Below are positions 9,801-19,393 of a stretch of 64,000 bases of DNA, piece by piece. The stretch's first letter is position 1. Every line of letters begins with the position of its first letter. Under the pieces are notes generated by a model, which did not search any database, was not told the DNA's origin, and saw only the letters and a list, made by a program, of their open reading frames with translations. Source of the DNA: an uncultured Flavobacteriaceae bacterium (GTDB taxonomy: Bacteria; Bacteroidota; Bacteroidia; Flavobacteriales; Flavobacteriaceae); NCBI GenBank assembly GCA_937959395.1, contig CALGLR010000028.1, positions 34,024 through 98,023 of the forward strand, read 5' to 3'. The translations under genes were made by a program, and so were the position numbers.

Positions 9801-11136
9801 TCGCTGAAGCTGTAAATGTAGCATCTCCAGATGAAGAAACTGTGACAGTATTACTCTTGATGTCTGAACATCCTCCAGAAGTTGTGTATTCTATTGTATA
9901 AGTTGTTCCTACTGTTCCATTTGTTACTGTTCCCGAAACTGGATCTATCGTTGCTCCATCTCCAGGCGCAGGGTTAAATGAGAACACACCTCCTATGTCT
10001 CCTGTTATGGTAGCTGTTACTCCATCACATGTTGGTGTTATTGTAAACGAAGCGTCTTCATCTGGTTTAAACTCAACAAGAATAGAATCATTTGCTAAAC
10101 AAGTCGAAGAAAAATTAACATCGACAGAATAAGTTCCTGGTTGGGTAACATCTATAGTTTCTGCTGTTCCAGCCCCTGGAATTTCAACACCATTTAAGTA
10201 CCATTTGTGTGTTGCTGTAGTCGCTTGAGTATTTAATGTTATTGTTTGGCCCTCACAAACAGCTGTCCCGTTTGCTATAGTTATGTCTTCACCTAAATCA
10301 CCTCCTAAATCAAAACTTCCAGCTTCTAAGAAAATTGCTGAATCTCTATTAGCATCTCCCCCAAGATCTGCTACTATTAATTTTATTTCATAAGCTCTAC
10401 CTGAAATAACTGGAGAAGTAGCATTTAATACTACTGTTCTTCCTTCATAATTAGTATCTCTAATTCCATATCCTGCAAAAAAAGCCTGATTAGAGGCACA
10501 TGTAGGCGCATTATTAATTGTTCTCACACTAACAGGTGTGCCATTTGGTAACACTGCAATATTTTCATAATTAGGAGCTCCTACTTCCCTTAATAAAAAG
10601 GCAAAACCATCTGTAAAAGTACACTCTGAAAGTCCATCATACTCTTCTGAAGCCATGATAAAGCGAAAGTTAATTTCATCACTAGTTGGTACAAAATTAA
10701 ATTTCACAAAAGTTGCATCTTCAGTGTTATTTACTCCCAATATAGCTTCTATATCTGCATCACCTAATTCTCCATTATCATTATCTGGATAGACTAATAC
10801 ATTTGAAGGGTTTTCTTGATAAATATTACCCCCTTCAAAAGCTCTCCCGGTTGTTAAAATTATTCCTTTCTCAAACGGAAAGCCAACAGCAGTACCATCA
10901 TTAAAATAGCCATAACTTTTAGTTTCTGTATCTGTTGGATTGCCACTAACTTGAGACGAAAAATTTGAAACTCCAGAACACCCACCTGAAACGAGTACAT
11001 TTCTTATAAGTTGTTCTATATTAAAATTAGATTCTGGATCTGACGGCTTATTTACAGAAACTAAAACATCTTGTGCATTCGATTTAAATAAAAATATAAA
11101 AAACAGAACAAGCACTATTGCTTTTCTCATCATCAT
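6838..11136 (-). CDS. Giant cell-surface protein: choice-of-anchor L, eight repeats, type B T9SS sorting domain
   Basis: 1432 residues. Signal peptide (MMMRKAIVLVLFFIFLFKSNAQ), choice-of-anchor L domain (about 25-275, with GGCSGVSNF, YGYFNDG, FPFEKGIILTTG and MASEEYDGLSEC), an Ig-like domain, eight 77-residue repeats (359-974), further beta-sandwich segments, and a type B sorting domain (about 1342-1432, YFTPNGDGYHDTW to HFTLKR). It is a close paralog of its two neighbours but lacks the PKD-like domain. The start could be any of three consecutive methionines. It is presumably exported by the type IX system and retained on or released from the surface; the binding partner is unknown. Confidence 0.85.
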   Translation of the reverse strand: MMMRKAIVLVLFFIFLFKSNAQDVLVSVNKPSDPESNFNIEQLIRNVLVSGGCSGVSNFSSQVSGNPTDTETKSYGYFNDGTAVGFPFEKGIILTTGRAFEGGNIYQENPSNVLVYPDNDNGELGDADIEAILGVNNTEDATFVKFNFVPTSDEINFRFIMASEEYDGLSECTFTDGFAFLLREVGAPNYENIAVLPNGTPVSVRTINNAPTCASNQAFFAGYGIRDTNYEGRTVVLNATSPVISGRAYEIKLIVADLGGDANRDSAIFLEAGSFDLGGDLGEDITIANGTAVCEGQTITLNTQATTATHKWYLNGVEIPGAGTAETIDVTQPGTYSVDVNFSSTCLANDSILVEFKPDEDASFTITPTCDGVTATITGDIGGVFSFNPAPGDGATIDPVSGTVTNGTVGTTYTIEYTTSGGCSDIKSNTVTVSSSGDATFTASATCDGGTATITGDTGGVFTFDPVPTDGAVINATTGTVTGGVSGITYTIIYTTPGACGTSTSQDIIVLNSGDTSFTTDGTCDGGTVTITGDTGGVFTFDSVPTDGAIIDTVTGFVTNGVQGTTYTIRYTTSGACGTTTTQDLTVLSGDSSFTLAPTCDGAIATITGVLGGVFKFEDPQPTDGAIIDSVTGVVTAAVFGTTYTVEYGTGAECEPMSIQTFTSLGSSNAMFTTNPSCDGGTITITGDTGGVFSFNPVPTDGALIDGVSGTVTGGVSGTTYTIEYTIAGTCGASTNQDMTVLDSGNATFIATPTCDGATVSITGDAGGLFSFDPAPTDGAVIDVTTGVVTGGVPGVIYTIIYTTSGACGATSSQDISVLPLEDSSFTMLETCEGGTAFIAGNTGGTFVFNPIPVDGATIDPVTGTVIGLSGVTYTVDYTTNGSCPSTSTQNVTVLEADDPSFITEPTCDGGTVTITGDAGGVFTFNSIPTDGAVIDAVTGTITNGTSGETYTIEYTTSATCVKSSTQDVTVYIVPVIINPEPLVSCDEDTPGDIATFDLESKNDEITDANPDYRISYHETIVDADLGVNALISPYVSVSRTVFARAENTAGVCYATTELDLQVEQSPTILSAIYSLCDDTMEFDGDTSNDSVPFDLESQNVIVLNGQDPIANTVTYYESLADAEAEINALSTPYENVTNPQVVSVRINNNNSDCFVIGELTLQVNPIPSFDLQDNYTFCIDSDGSEVTLPPLIDTGLDNSADYNFEWYLNGTIITGANGSSYEPTQTGIYNVLVTSILTGCSTSVDDPNTITEVNESARPFLTASQVSLAFVEGNNILATATSIGTLINGNAAYEFSLDGGPWVSNIPNDGTYTFENVGAGEHTIESRDISGCGTALVTLTVLDYPLYFTPNGDGYHDTWNVIGITSLPDAEIYIFDRYGKLLKQINPNGTGWDGTFNNQLMPSDDYWFKLEYNESNTNERSEFVAHFTLKR
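8215..10062 (-). repeat. Eight tandem coding repeats of about 231 bases in the 1432-residue surface protein
   Basis: The units encode the same fold as in the 1540-residue paralog (xDxSFT...TCDGGT.TITGD.GGVF.F.P.PTDGA.ID..TGTVT.G..G.TYTI.YTT.G.C), with a cysteine near each end. The copies here are more diverged from one another than the middle copies of the 1540-residue protein, suggesting an older array or less recent recombination. Confidence 0.9.
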
Positions 11137-11259
11137 TGGATTTAATTAATTAATTGCATTTTTAATAGCCTACATTAATAAAATTTTAAATCTAATTTAG
11201 AGGGGATCGTATAGAATTTTTATTGTAAACCGAATTTTTTATTAGAGTTAAAAACTATA

Positions 11260-13401
11260 TCATCGTTTTAATGTAAAATGTGTCATAAACTCTTTTTTCG
11301 TATTATCATTTGGCTCTATATATTCTACCTTGAACCAATAATCATCACTTGGTACAAGGACATTATTAAATGTTCCATCCCAACCTAAACCAATAGGGCT
11401 TATTTGTTTAATTAGCTTTCCATAACGATTAAAAATATAAATCTTAGCATCAGGTTGATTTTCTATTCCAACAATATTCCATCTATCATTATAACCATCA
11501 CCATTAGGTGTGAAATTTGTTGGATAATCTAATACCGTAATTGTAACACTACTTTGTCCGCATCCATTTATATCTCTAGCTGAAATAGTATGCTCTCCTG
11601 CTCCTACATTTTCAAAAGTATAAGTGCCATCATTTGGAGTATTGCTTACCCATGGACTACCATCTAGACTAAACTCATATGCCGCATTACCATTAATTAA
11701 TGCCCCTGCACCTATCGCCGTAGCCAAAATTGCATTTTTCTGCACAAAAGATAAACTAACTTGATCTGCAGTAAGTATTGGTCGTGAACTTTCATTTACT
11801 TCTGTCGTAGTATTTGGATCATCTATATTTGTTTTACACCCTGAATCTAAATCTGTAACTACTACATTATATGTTCCTCCTTGCACTGGTATATGACTAT
11901 TATTTACTGCTCCCGCAATTAAAACACCATCTAAATACCATTCAAAAGTATAGTCTACCATATTTAAGGTGGTATCTAATATTGGTGGAGATACGACTTC
12001 TGTTCCATCAGTATTAATACAGATTGTATAATTATTTAATAAACTAAAATCGATATTATTTACTCCAAGATTAAAAATTTCTGTATCGAAACAACCTGAA
12101 AGACGATTCTCCAGTCTAACATATATGACTTCTTGATCTTGCCCCATATATGCATTAGGAGTATCTATAATGTTACTATCATTATCTGCATCTACTTGTG
12201 AAACGTGATAAGAAATATCATATAAAACAGGATCTTCAGTACCTAAGACATCATCATCATTTTCTGTTAAATCGAATATAGCAATAGTAGTTCCTGCACT
12301 ACATGTATTTAAATCTTCAGTATTTACAATATTTACTGGATCATAAAACTCAATAACAATTTCTTCATTTGTAAAACAAGCTCCACCAAAGTCAACATCA
12401 ACACTATATGTACCAGGCTGTGTCACGGTTAAGAACTGTCCAGTACCTGCTCCCGCAATTTGAATACCATTAAAAAACCATGTATGGGTTGCTGTAGCTG
12501 CTTTAGTATCTAAAATTATTGAATCAGAATCACATACGGCATTACCAGCAGTAATTACTTTATCTTCTCCTAAATCTACTCCTAAATTAAAACTACCTGC
12601 TTCTATAAAAATTGCCGAATCCCAAGCTTCATCTCCTTGATCTGCTACTACTAGTTTTATTTCGTAAGATCTTCCTGAAACAACTGTAGAACTAGCTATT
12701 AATACTTTAGTTCGTCCACCATAATTAGTATCTCCTAAATCATAACCTTCGAAAAAATCTGTATTAGAACGACAACCAGGAGCATCATTTATATTTCTTA
12801 CACTTACTGGAGTTCCATCTTGTAAAACTGCGAGGTTAGTGTAAGTCGTTGTCCCTACTTCTCTTAGCAAGAAAGCAAATCCATCAGCAAATCCACACTC
12901 AGTAGCTCCATCATATTCTTCTGAAGCCATGATAAAGCGGAAACTTATAGTATTACCCGTCGGTATAAAATTAAATTTTATAGATGTTGCATCATATGAT
13001 TCAGCAGCACCTAAAGCATCTTCTAAATCGTTATCACCTCCTCGGCCATTTTCAAAACTAGGATAAGCAGCTCCTTGTGGATCTGGAATAACTGTATTAC
13101 CACCTCCTGAAGCATTTCCAGTACTTAATATTATACCTTCTTCAAATGGGAAATTAGTAATTCCTCTTCTATTAAAATAACCATAGCTTTTTGTATTGGT
13201 ATTTCCTGGAGCTCCAAATACTTGGAATGTAAAATCGCTTACACCTGAACAACCTCCGGTTACAAGCACTTCTTCTACAAGTTGAGCTGGCCCAAACCGA
13301 GATTGTGGATCTACAGGATCGTTTATGGCAATAATAGGATTTTGCGCATTAAAGTTTAACGCACAAAATAGTGTTAGTAATAGTAAAGTTATCTTTTTCA
13401 T
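11260..13401 (-). CDS. Cell-surface protein: choice-of-anchor L domain with type B T9SS sorting domain, no repeats
   Basis: 713 residues from the ATG at 13401, which gives the signal peptide MKKITLLLLTLFCALNFNAQ; an upstream ATG at 13419 only adds six non-conserved residues. A choice-of-anchor L domain (about 25-275) is followed by an Ig-like domain, two or three beta-rich segments and a type B sorting domain (about 623-713, NFTPNGDGYNDRW to HFTLKR). The ends match the two larger paralogs, but the eight-repeat array is missing. It is the first of the three genes in transcription order, with 123 bases to the next. Likely exported by the type IX system; its function is unknown. Confidence 0.85.
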   Translation of the reverse strand: MKKITLLLLTLFCALNFNAQNPIIAINDPVDPQSRFGPAQLVEEVLVTGGCSGVSDFTFQVFGAPGNTNTKSYGYFNRRGITNFPFEEGIILSTGNASGGGNTVIPDPQGAAYPSFENGRGGDNDLEDALGAAESYDATSIKFNFIPTGNTISFRFIMASEEYDGATECGFADGFAFLLREVGTTTYTNLAVLQDGTPVSVRNINDAPGCRSNTDFFEGYDLGDTNYGGRTKVLIASSTVVSGRSYEIKLVVADQGDEAWDSAIFIEAGSFNLGVDLGEDKVITAGNAVCDSDSIILDTKAATATHTWFFNGIQIAGAGTGQFLTVTQPGTYSVDVDFGGACFTNEEIVIEFYDPVNIVNTEDLNTCSAGTTIAIFDLTENDDDVLGTEDPVLYDISYHVSQVDADNDSNIIDTPNAYMGQDQEVIYVRLENRLSGCFDTEIFNLGVNNIDFSLLNNYTICINTDGTEVVSPPILDTTLNMVDYTFEWYLDGVLIAGAVNNSHIPVQGGTYNVVVTDLDSGCKTNIDDPNTTTEVNESSRPILTADQVSLSFVQKNAILATAIGAGALINGNAAYEFSLDGSPWVSNTPNDGTYTFENVGAGEHTISARDINGCGQSSVTITVLDYPTNFTPNGDGYNDRWNIVGIENQPDAKIYIFNRYGKLIKQISPIGLGWDGTFNNVLVPSDDYWFKVEYIEPNDNTKKEFMTHFTLKR

Positions 13402-13570
13402 CAATTTGGTTTGTAACAAATAATATTCATTATTTATTAATAGCAGGTCAATATTATGATTTTAATGGGTAACTCTACCTTTTTAACGATATTATGTAAA
13501 TAATTTTGTTGAAAAGCTAATATATTAGTAATTACTACACTAAAACTATTAATTTCTTACTTTTGACGTC

Positions 13571-15673
13571 ATGAAACAACTACTTTTAATAAGTTTAATT
13601 TTTTTTATGAATTGCAAGGGTCAATCTCAAAAGAATATGTCATTTAAATACACTAACAATTTAATAAACGAATCTAGTCCATATTTATTACAACATGCGC
13701 ATAATCCTGTAAATTGGCAAGCTTGGAATGACACAGCCCTAAAACAAGCTAAAAAAGAAGAAAAATTAATTATTATAAGTGTTGGTTACTCTGCCTGCCA
13801 TTGGTGCCATGTTATGGAACATGAGAGTTTTGAAGATATTGAAGTCGCAAAAGTTATGAACGATAACTTTATTAATATTAAGGTTGATCGTGAAGAACGC
13901 CCAGATATAGACCAAGTGTATATGAATGCCGTACAATTAATGACCGGGCAAGGCGGTTGGCCTATGAATGTTATTGCATTACCAGATGGTCGTCCTGTAT
14001 GGGGAGGAACATACTTCACTAAAGACCAATGGGTAAAAGCTTTGAAACAAATTCAAGATTTGTATACTAAAAACCCAGAAAAATTAATAGAATATGCTAC
14101 AAAATTAGAGCAAGGTATTAAAACTTTAGATGTTGTTTCTTTAAATACTAATGCTCCAAAATTCGAAACTCAATTTATTACTAAAAGCATTGAGAATTGG
14201 TCACAAGATTTTGACTGGAAATACGGTGGTACAAAAAGAACTCAAAAGTTTATGATGCCAAATAATTATCATTTTTTATTAAGGCATGCTTATCAAAATA
14301 AGGATAAAAAACTTCAAGATTTTGTAAATCTCACCCTTACTCAAATAGCATACGGGGGTGTTTATGATCATGTTGGTGGTGGTTTTTCAAGATATAGCGT
14401 TGATGAAAAATGGCATGTTCCTCATTTTGAAAAAATGCTTTATGATAATGCTCAATTGGTAAGTTTATATGCCGATGCCTATCTTATTACCAAAGATGAA
14501 TTATATAAAGAAGTTGTAAGTGAAACCTTAGAATTTATTAAAAATGAGATGACTACTAGTAATGGTGCATTTTATTCTTCTTTAGATGCCGACAGTGACA
14601 CTGCTGAAGGGAAGTTAGAAGAAGGCGCCTATTATGTGTGGACCAAAGAGGAGCTTAAAACGATTTTAAGTGATGATTTTAAATTATTTTCAGATTATTA
14701 CAATGTTAATAGTTATGGTTTTTGGGAACATAAGAATTATGTATTAATTAGAGATGAAACAGAAGAAGACTTCAGAAAAAAACATGAGTTATCTAAAGCT
14801 GATTTAAATTCTAAAAAGAAAAATTGGAAACAATTACTATACACTGAGAGAAGCAAAAGATCAAGACCCAGATTAGATGATAAAACATTAACATCATGGA
14901 ATGCTTTAATGTTAAAAGGTTATGTGGATGCTTATCGCGTTTTGGATAACAATGATTATTTAAATAGCGCCAAAACCAATGCTAACTTTATAATCAATAA
15001 TCAATTAAGAGAAGACGGCGGTTTAAACCACTCTTTTAAAGATAATAAAAGTACTATTAATGGTTACCTAGAAGATTATGCAACTACAATTGAAGCATTT
15101 ATATCCTTATATGAAGTTAGTTTAGATGAAAAATGGCTAACAACAGCTAGAGATTTAGCAAATTATAGCTTAGATCACTTCTTTGATGATACTAATAAAA
15201 TGTTCTTTTTCACTTCTAATGAAGACCCTCAATTAGTTTCAAGAAATATTGAATATCGAGATAATGTCATTCCAGCTAGTAATTCTATAATGGCTAAAAA
15301 CTTATTAAAATTATCACATTATTTTGATAATGTTCATTTCTATAAGACTGCGACTTCTATGCTAAATAATGTTAGTCCAGAAATGCAAGATTATCCATCT
15401 GGTTTTTCTAATTGGTTCGATTTAATGCTAAATTACACTCAGCCTTATTATGAAGTCGCTATAGTTGGAGAAAAAGCGAAGACGAAGCTTGAAGAATTAA
15501 ACAATGTCTACATTCCAAATAAATTAATTATTGGAAGCACTACAGAAAACAACCTTCCTTTATTAAAAAATAGATTTGTAGACGATAAAACTTTAATTTA
15601 CGTTTGTGTAAATAAAGCTTGCAAGTTACCCGTTAGTGAAGTTAATAAAGCTCTAGAGCTACTAAAAAATTAA
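13571..15673 (+). CDS. DUF255 thioredoxin-domain protein (YyaL / SSP411 family), possibly a lipoprotein
   Basis: 700 residues, full length for the family. The N-terminal DUF255 thioredoxin-like domain has [14 protein letters not shown] at 36-49, the redox-like motif CHWCHVM with C76 and C79, and the conserved DREERPD and GGWPMNV stretches. The C-terminal two thirds form an (alpha/alpha)6 glycosidase-like toroid ([35 protein letters not shown], then [11 protein letters not shown]). The biochemical role of the family is not settled. The N-terminus may be a lipoprotein signal with Cys15; however, a TACTTTTG element at 13558-13565 lies almost on the ATG, so the methionine at codon 23 (13637) is an alternative start. 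The stop is 5 bases from the next gene. Confidence 0.88.
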   Translation: MKQLLLISLIFFMNCKGQSQKNMSFKYTNNLINESSPYLLQHAHNPVNWQAWNDTALKQAKKEEKLIIISVGYSACHWCHVMEHESFEDIEVAKVMNDNFINIKVDREERPDIDQVYMNAVQLMTGQGGWPMNVIALPDGRPVWGGTYFTKDQWVKALKQIQDLYTKNPEKLIEYATKLEQGIKTLDVVSLNTNAPKFETQFITKSIENWSQDFDWKYGGTKRTQKFMMPNNYHFLLRHAYQNKDKKLQDFVNLTLTQIAYGGVYDHVGGGFSRYSVDEKWHVPHFEKMLYDNAQLVSLYADAYLITKDELYKEVVSETLEFIKNEMTTSNGAFYSSLDADSDTAEGKLEEGAYYVWTKEELKTILSDDFKLFSDYYNVNSYGFWEHKNYVLIRDETEEDFRKKHELSKADLNSKKKNWKQLLYTERSKRSRPRLDDKTLTSWNALMLKGYVDAYRVLDNNDYLNSAKTNANFIINNQLREDGGLNHSFKDNKSTINGYLEDYATTIEAFISLYEVSLDEKWLTTARDLANYSLDHFFDDTNKMFFFTSNEDPQLVSRNIEYRDNVIPASNSIMAKNLLKLSHYFDNVHFYKTATSMLNNVSPEMQDYPSGFSNWFDLMLNYTQPYYEVAIVGEKAKTKLEELNNVYIPNKLIIGSTTENNLPLLKNRFVDDKTLIYVCVNKACKLPVSEVNKALELLKN

Positions 15674-15678
15674 GAACT

Positions 15679-16371
15679 ATGAAAAGAACAATCTTAAATT
15701 TATTATCAATACTATTTTTTATAAATTATAGTTTTTCTCAAGATATAATTAATAATGATTTACTCAATCAGGTTACTAACCAGCAGTTAATTAGTTCTAC
15801 TAAATCGAATATTAACAATATTAAGGGATCTCCATATATAAATCAGAAATTTCTTCCTGTGACCATCGATAAACTCTCTGGAAAGAATTTATCTGCGAGA
15901 TATAATGCATTTAATGACGAAATAGAAATTAAAAAAGGAAGTAGCAATATTAATTACGTACTAAATAAAAAAAGTAAATTTTCTAAAATTCAATTCATAT
16001 CCAGTAAAGTATCTTATGAAGCACATCACTACATAGAAAACAATAAGAATAAGCATGGTTATTTAGCACAATTAAACCCCACAGGGAATTATCTTTTATT
16101 AAAAAAACAACATATTACATTTATTGAAGCTAAACCTTCCAAAACAGGTTATGATAAAGAAACTCCAGCTCAATTCAAAAAGACAAAAGATAAATACTTT
16201 ATTAAAATAAGTGATGACAAGATCATTGAGTTGCAAAAAAACAAAAAAGATTTTGCTAAATTATTTCCAAAACATGAAAAAGAAATTCTTTCATACATAA
16301 AAAAACAAAACATTAATATTAAAAAAGAAATAGATTTAATTAAACTTGTTAAATACATCAATACCTTATAA
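15679..16371 (+). CDS. Exported protein of unknown function
   Basis: 230 residues with a clear signal peptide (MKRTILNLLSILFFINYSFSQ). The rest is lysine- and asparagine-rich with no motif I recognise, no membrane segment after the signal, and no cysteine pattern. It starts 5 bases after the DUF255 gene, so the two are probably co-transcribed. The C-terminus (DKIIELQKNKKDFAKLFPKHEKEILSYIKKQNINIKKEIDLIKLVKYIN) resembles the tail of other small flavobacterial exported proteins in which a helical segment is conserved. No function is assigned. Confidence 0.7.
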   Translation: MKRTILNLLSILFFINYSFSQDIINNDLLNQVTNQQLISSTKSNINNIKGSPYINQKFLPVTIDKLSGKNLSARYNAFNDEIEIKKGSSNINYVLNKKSKFSKIQFISSKVSYEAHHYIENNKNKHGYLAQLNPTGNYLLLKKQHITFIEAKPSKTGYDKETPAQFKKTKDKYFIKISDDKIIELQKNKKDFAKLFPKHEKEILSYIKKQNINIKKEIDLIKLVKYINTL

Positions 16372-16494
16372 AGGTATACCATTTAACGATTAGATATAAC
16401 ATTTAAAGGAATTTATTATTTAATTAAAGCCACAATTTCTAAACACCATTTTCCTAACCTATTTTAGCAACATTATTAATTAATTAAAACATTT

Positions 16495-17319
16495 ATGGAT
16501 TTAGAAAAAATTATTAGCAAAGTAGTTGAGTTTGCTACTGAGTATGGAATTAAAATAATAGGAGCTATTGTTATATGGATGATAGGTTCTTGGATCATCA
16601 AAAAATTAGTTAAAGCGACTAACAATTTAATGTCAAAAAGAAATTATGATGAGAGTTTAAAAAAATTCTTACTTAATCTAATTGGATGGATTTTAAAAAT
16701 ATTATTAATTCTAGCTATTCTTGGTCAGCTTGGCGTAGAAACGACTTCTTTCGCTGCTATTTTAGCGGCTGGTGGATTAGCAGTTGGTATGGCGCTACAA
16801 GGCTCTTTAGCAAATTTTGCTGGTGGCGTTCTATTAATGATTTTTAAACCAATAAAAATTGGAGATCTTATTGAGGCTCAAGGTGAGTTAGGTGTTGTAA
16901 AAGAAATAGAAATATTTACTACAAAATTAACAACCCCTACTAACAAAGAAGTTATTATTCCAAATGGACCATTATCTAATGGAAATATCACGAATTATAC
17001 TACCGAAGGAAAATTAAGAGTAGATCTTACAATTGGTATAGGCTATGATGAAGATATAAAGACAGCTAAAGCTGTTCTTATGGAAGTCTTAACTTCTAAC
17101 CCTAAAGTTTTAAAAGATCCAGCTCCTAGTGTTAATGTTTCAGAGTTGGCAGACAGCTCTATAAACTTAGCAGTAAGACCTTTTTCTTCTGTAGCAGATT
17201 ACTGGGATGTGTATTTTGGTACTTTAGAACAATGTAAAGAAGCACTAGATAAAGCAGGAATAGAGATACCTTACCCACATGCTGTGGAGATTGAAAAACC
17301 ATATGTTCCAAATAAATAA
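16495..17319 (+). CDS. Small-conductance mechanosensitive channel (MscS family)
   Basis: 274 residues, the size of Escherichia coli MscS. Three membrane segments (about 15-38, 58-80 and 85-115) are followed by a cytoplasmic beta domain and alpha-beta domain. The pore helix reads AAILAAGGLAVGMALQGSLA followed by NFAGGVLLMIFKP, with the Gly/Ala ridge typical of TM3. The protein releases osmolytes on hypo-osmotic shock across the inner membrane. It has its own leader (16372-16494) and ends with TAA at 17319, directly abutting the convergent tsaB stop at 17320. Confidence 0.93.
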   Translation: MDLEKIISKVVEFATEYGIKIIGAIVIWMIGSWIIKKLVKATNNLMSKRNYDESLKKFLLNLIGWILKILLILAILGQLGVETTSFAAILAAGGLAVGMALQGSLANFAGGVLLMIFKPIKIGDLIEAQGELGVVKEIEIFTTKLTTPTNKEVIIPNGPLSNGNITNYTTEGKLRVDLTIGIGYDEDIKTAKAVLMEVLTSNPKVLKDPAPSVNVSELADSSINLAVRPFSSVADYWDVYFGTLEQCKEALDKAGIEIPYPHAVEIEKPYVPNK

Positions 17320-18000
17320 CTAAAATTTTGGTTTTGGCTTTATTGCCACAAAATCTTTTAAATAAAAAGGTTCAAAATAAGCGACATTTTCTATGTCGCT
17401 TTTTTTGTGCTTTTTATAAGCTAAAACTCCCATTTCATTTGCTGAAGGCAACTTCCCTTCAATAAAATGAGCATTTTCATGAGCTATTAAAGCTTTTGTT
17501 TTTTCAACACCATTTCCTATAAAATAAACAGGGTTACTTTCTAAATACTCACTATAAGATTCTTCATTTAAAACCTCAGCTTTTATTTCTCTTAAAGATT
17601 CATGTTTTGAAGAAAAAACAGCAGAATAAACCTCTAATCGTCTTGCATCTAACATGGGTATAATTATTCCTTTATCTACTTTAACTTGATAAGCTAAAGC
17701 TTCTAAAGTAGAAACCGATATTAATGGGATATCTAGTGCATAACACAAGCCTTTAGCTGCAGAAACGCCTATTCGCAATCCAGTATAAGAACCTGGCCCT
17801 TTACTAACTGCAACAGCATCTAACGCTTCCCTTACTACATTAGCCTCTTTCAATAGTTCATTTATATAAACATGTAATCGTTCGGCATGAGAAAAGTTTT
17901 CTCCGTAATCTTCTTTTAAAAGTAAAGTCTCTCCTTCTTTAGAAAGAGAGACTGAACAATTTGTAGTAGTTGTTTCTATACTTAATATTAATGAACTCAT
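17320..18000 (-). CDS. tsaB: tRNA threonylcarbamoyladenosine biosynthesis protein TsaB
   Basis: 226 residues. TsaB is an inactive ASKHA-fold paralog that dimerises with TsaD and, with TsaE, transfers threonylcarbamoyl to A37 of ANN-decoding tRNAs. The diagnostic features are the N-terminal LILSIETTTTNCSVSL strand, the H-x-E-x-L segment (SHAERLHVYINEL) and the motif VSKGPGSYTGLRIGVSAAKGL at about 65-85. It lies upstream of the tolC gene on the same strand only by position (tolC stops at 18025, 24 bases away), so it may be the last gene of the efflux operon. The stop codon touches that of mscS. Confidence 0.95.
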   Translation of the reverse strand: MSSLILSIETTTTNCSVSLSKEGETLLLKEDYGENFSHAERLHVYINELLKEANVVREALDAVAVSKGPGSYTGLRIGVSAAKGLCYALDIPLISVSTLEALAYQVKVDKGIIIPMLDARRLEVYSAVFSSKHESLREIKAEVLNEESYSEYLESNPVYFIGNGVEKTKALIAHENAHFIEGKLPSANEMGVLAYKKHKKSDIENVAYFEPFYLKDFVAIKPKPKF

Positions 18001-18024
18001 TTTAACTTCTGTAATTGGCTAAAA

Positions 18025-19392
18025 TTATTGTGTTATTGATTTATCAAGATAAAAGTCTAAGACTTTTGTTTTAAATACATAATTGTATTTAGCATTTAGA
18101 AATGAAGATTGCGCATTAATCAATCGATTTCTAACTTGCTCTAGTTGAAATGATGTGCTTACACCTAGATCGTATTTATCTTGCTCATTTTTATAAGCTT
18201 CTTCTTGAGATTTTAATGAAGATTGCGAAGCTTCATATTGTGTTAAAGAAGCCTTAGCATCTGCATATGCCTGTTTAACATTTGCAGTTAACGTTTGCTT
18301 TTCTTGTTCTAATGCCAACTCAATTCGTTCTTTATTAATTCTTGAACGACTAACGTTAGCATCGGTTCTAAACCCATTAAAAATAGGAATGCTTAAACTG
18401 AAGCCTAAATTATACCCCAAATTATCTTCAAACTGCTTACCAAATCCATTAGGAACAAAAGAGAAACCTGTTGGACTTGTAGGATCCGGAGCTAATCGTA
18501 CATCGTCCTCTCCCTGTGCATGTTGGTATGATGTAGATGCACCTGCCCCAAAACTTAATGTAGGATAATAAGCACCTTTAGAAATTTCATAGTTTAATCT
18601 TGCATTTTCTATATTCAACTCAGCATTTTTAATCTCTGGTCTGTTCTCTATAGCATAAGATAAAATTTCATTAGAATTTTTATACGCTAAAACAACATTG
18701 GTTAAATCTATATTAATTTTTTCTATATCAAAACCTTCATCAGAGACTTGTAATAACTGAGACAAGCTTAACAATGATAAATCAACACTATTTTGTGCAT
18801 TCACCAATCTTTCATTATCACCAGCCAATTGCGATTTAGCAACTAGTAAATCTGCTTTAGCTCTAGCCCCTGCATCTACTAATTCCTGAACTTGATCTAA
18901 ACTTTTTTGACTAATTTTTAACTGCTCTTCAGCTAATGTTAAAGCTTCTTTATTAAGTAATATACTTAAATAAGCATTAACAATATTTAAGGATATATTA
19001 TTCTTTAAAATATCCATTTGCAATTTATTAGATTCTATACCTAATTTTGCCTGTTTGTATTGGTTAATATTTTGAAATCCATTAAATAATGTAACGCCAG
19101 TATTTAAGCTAACGCTATTTCCTCTTGTATCTAGCGAAATTCTATTTCCATCTTGTCCTATAAACGATCCAAAATTAAATGCGTGAGATGCAGAAGCATT
19201 TAAATTAGGTAAAAAATTGGCTCTAGCAGAAATCACATTCTCCTCTGCTACTCCCCCGTCTAAGAGCGTTTGTTTTACTGAAATGTTATTCTCTAAAGCG
19301 TGATTAACAGCTTTTTGAAGTGTCCATTTTACGTCTTGCGCAATACCAGAAAAACAAGTAAAGGCGACTATTGCTATAATTATATTCTTCAT
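18025..19392 (-). CDS. TolC-family outer-membrane efflux protein
   Basis: 455 residues from the ATG at 19392, just after the stop of the adaptor gene, giving the signal peptide MKNIIIAIVAFTCFSGIAQ; longer readings into the adaptor gene are unlikely. It has two repeats of the TolC outer-membrane efflux fold with long coiled-coil helices (for example LAEEQLKISQKSLDQVQELVDAGARAKADLLVAKSQ and the matching segment near the C-terminus, ASQSSLKSQEEAYKNEQDKYDLGVSTSFQ). It forms the outer-membrane channel of a tripartite exporter with the adaptor and the MacB-like permeases encoded upstream in the same operon. Confidence 0.92.
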   Translation of the reverse strand: MKNIIIAIVAFTCFSGIAQDVKWTLQKAVNHALENNISVKQTLLDGGVAEENVISARANFLPNLNASASHAFNFGSFIGQDGNRISLDTRGNSVSLNTGVTLFNGFQNINQYKQAKLGIESNKLQMDILKNNISLNIVNAYLSILLNKEALTLAEEQLKISQKSLDQVQELVDAGARAKADLLVAKSQLAGDNERLVNAQNSVDLSLLSLSQLLQVSDEGFDIEKINIDLTNVVLAYKNSNEILSYAIENRPEIKNAELNIENARLNYEISKGAYYPTLSFGAGASTSYQHAQGEDDVRLAPDPTSPTGFSFVPNGFGKQFEDNLGYNLGFSLSIPIFNGFRTDANVSRSRINKERIELALEQEKQTLTANVKQAYADAKASLTQYEASQSSLKSQEEAYKNEQDKYDLGVSTSFQLEQVRNRLINAQSSFLNAKYNYVFKTKVLDFYLDKSITQ

Positions 19393-19393
19393 A

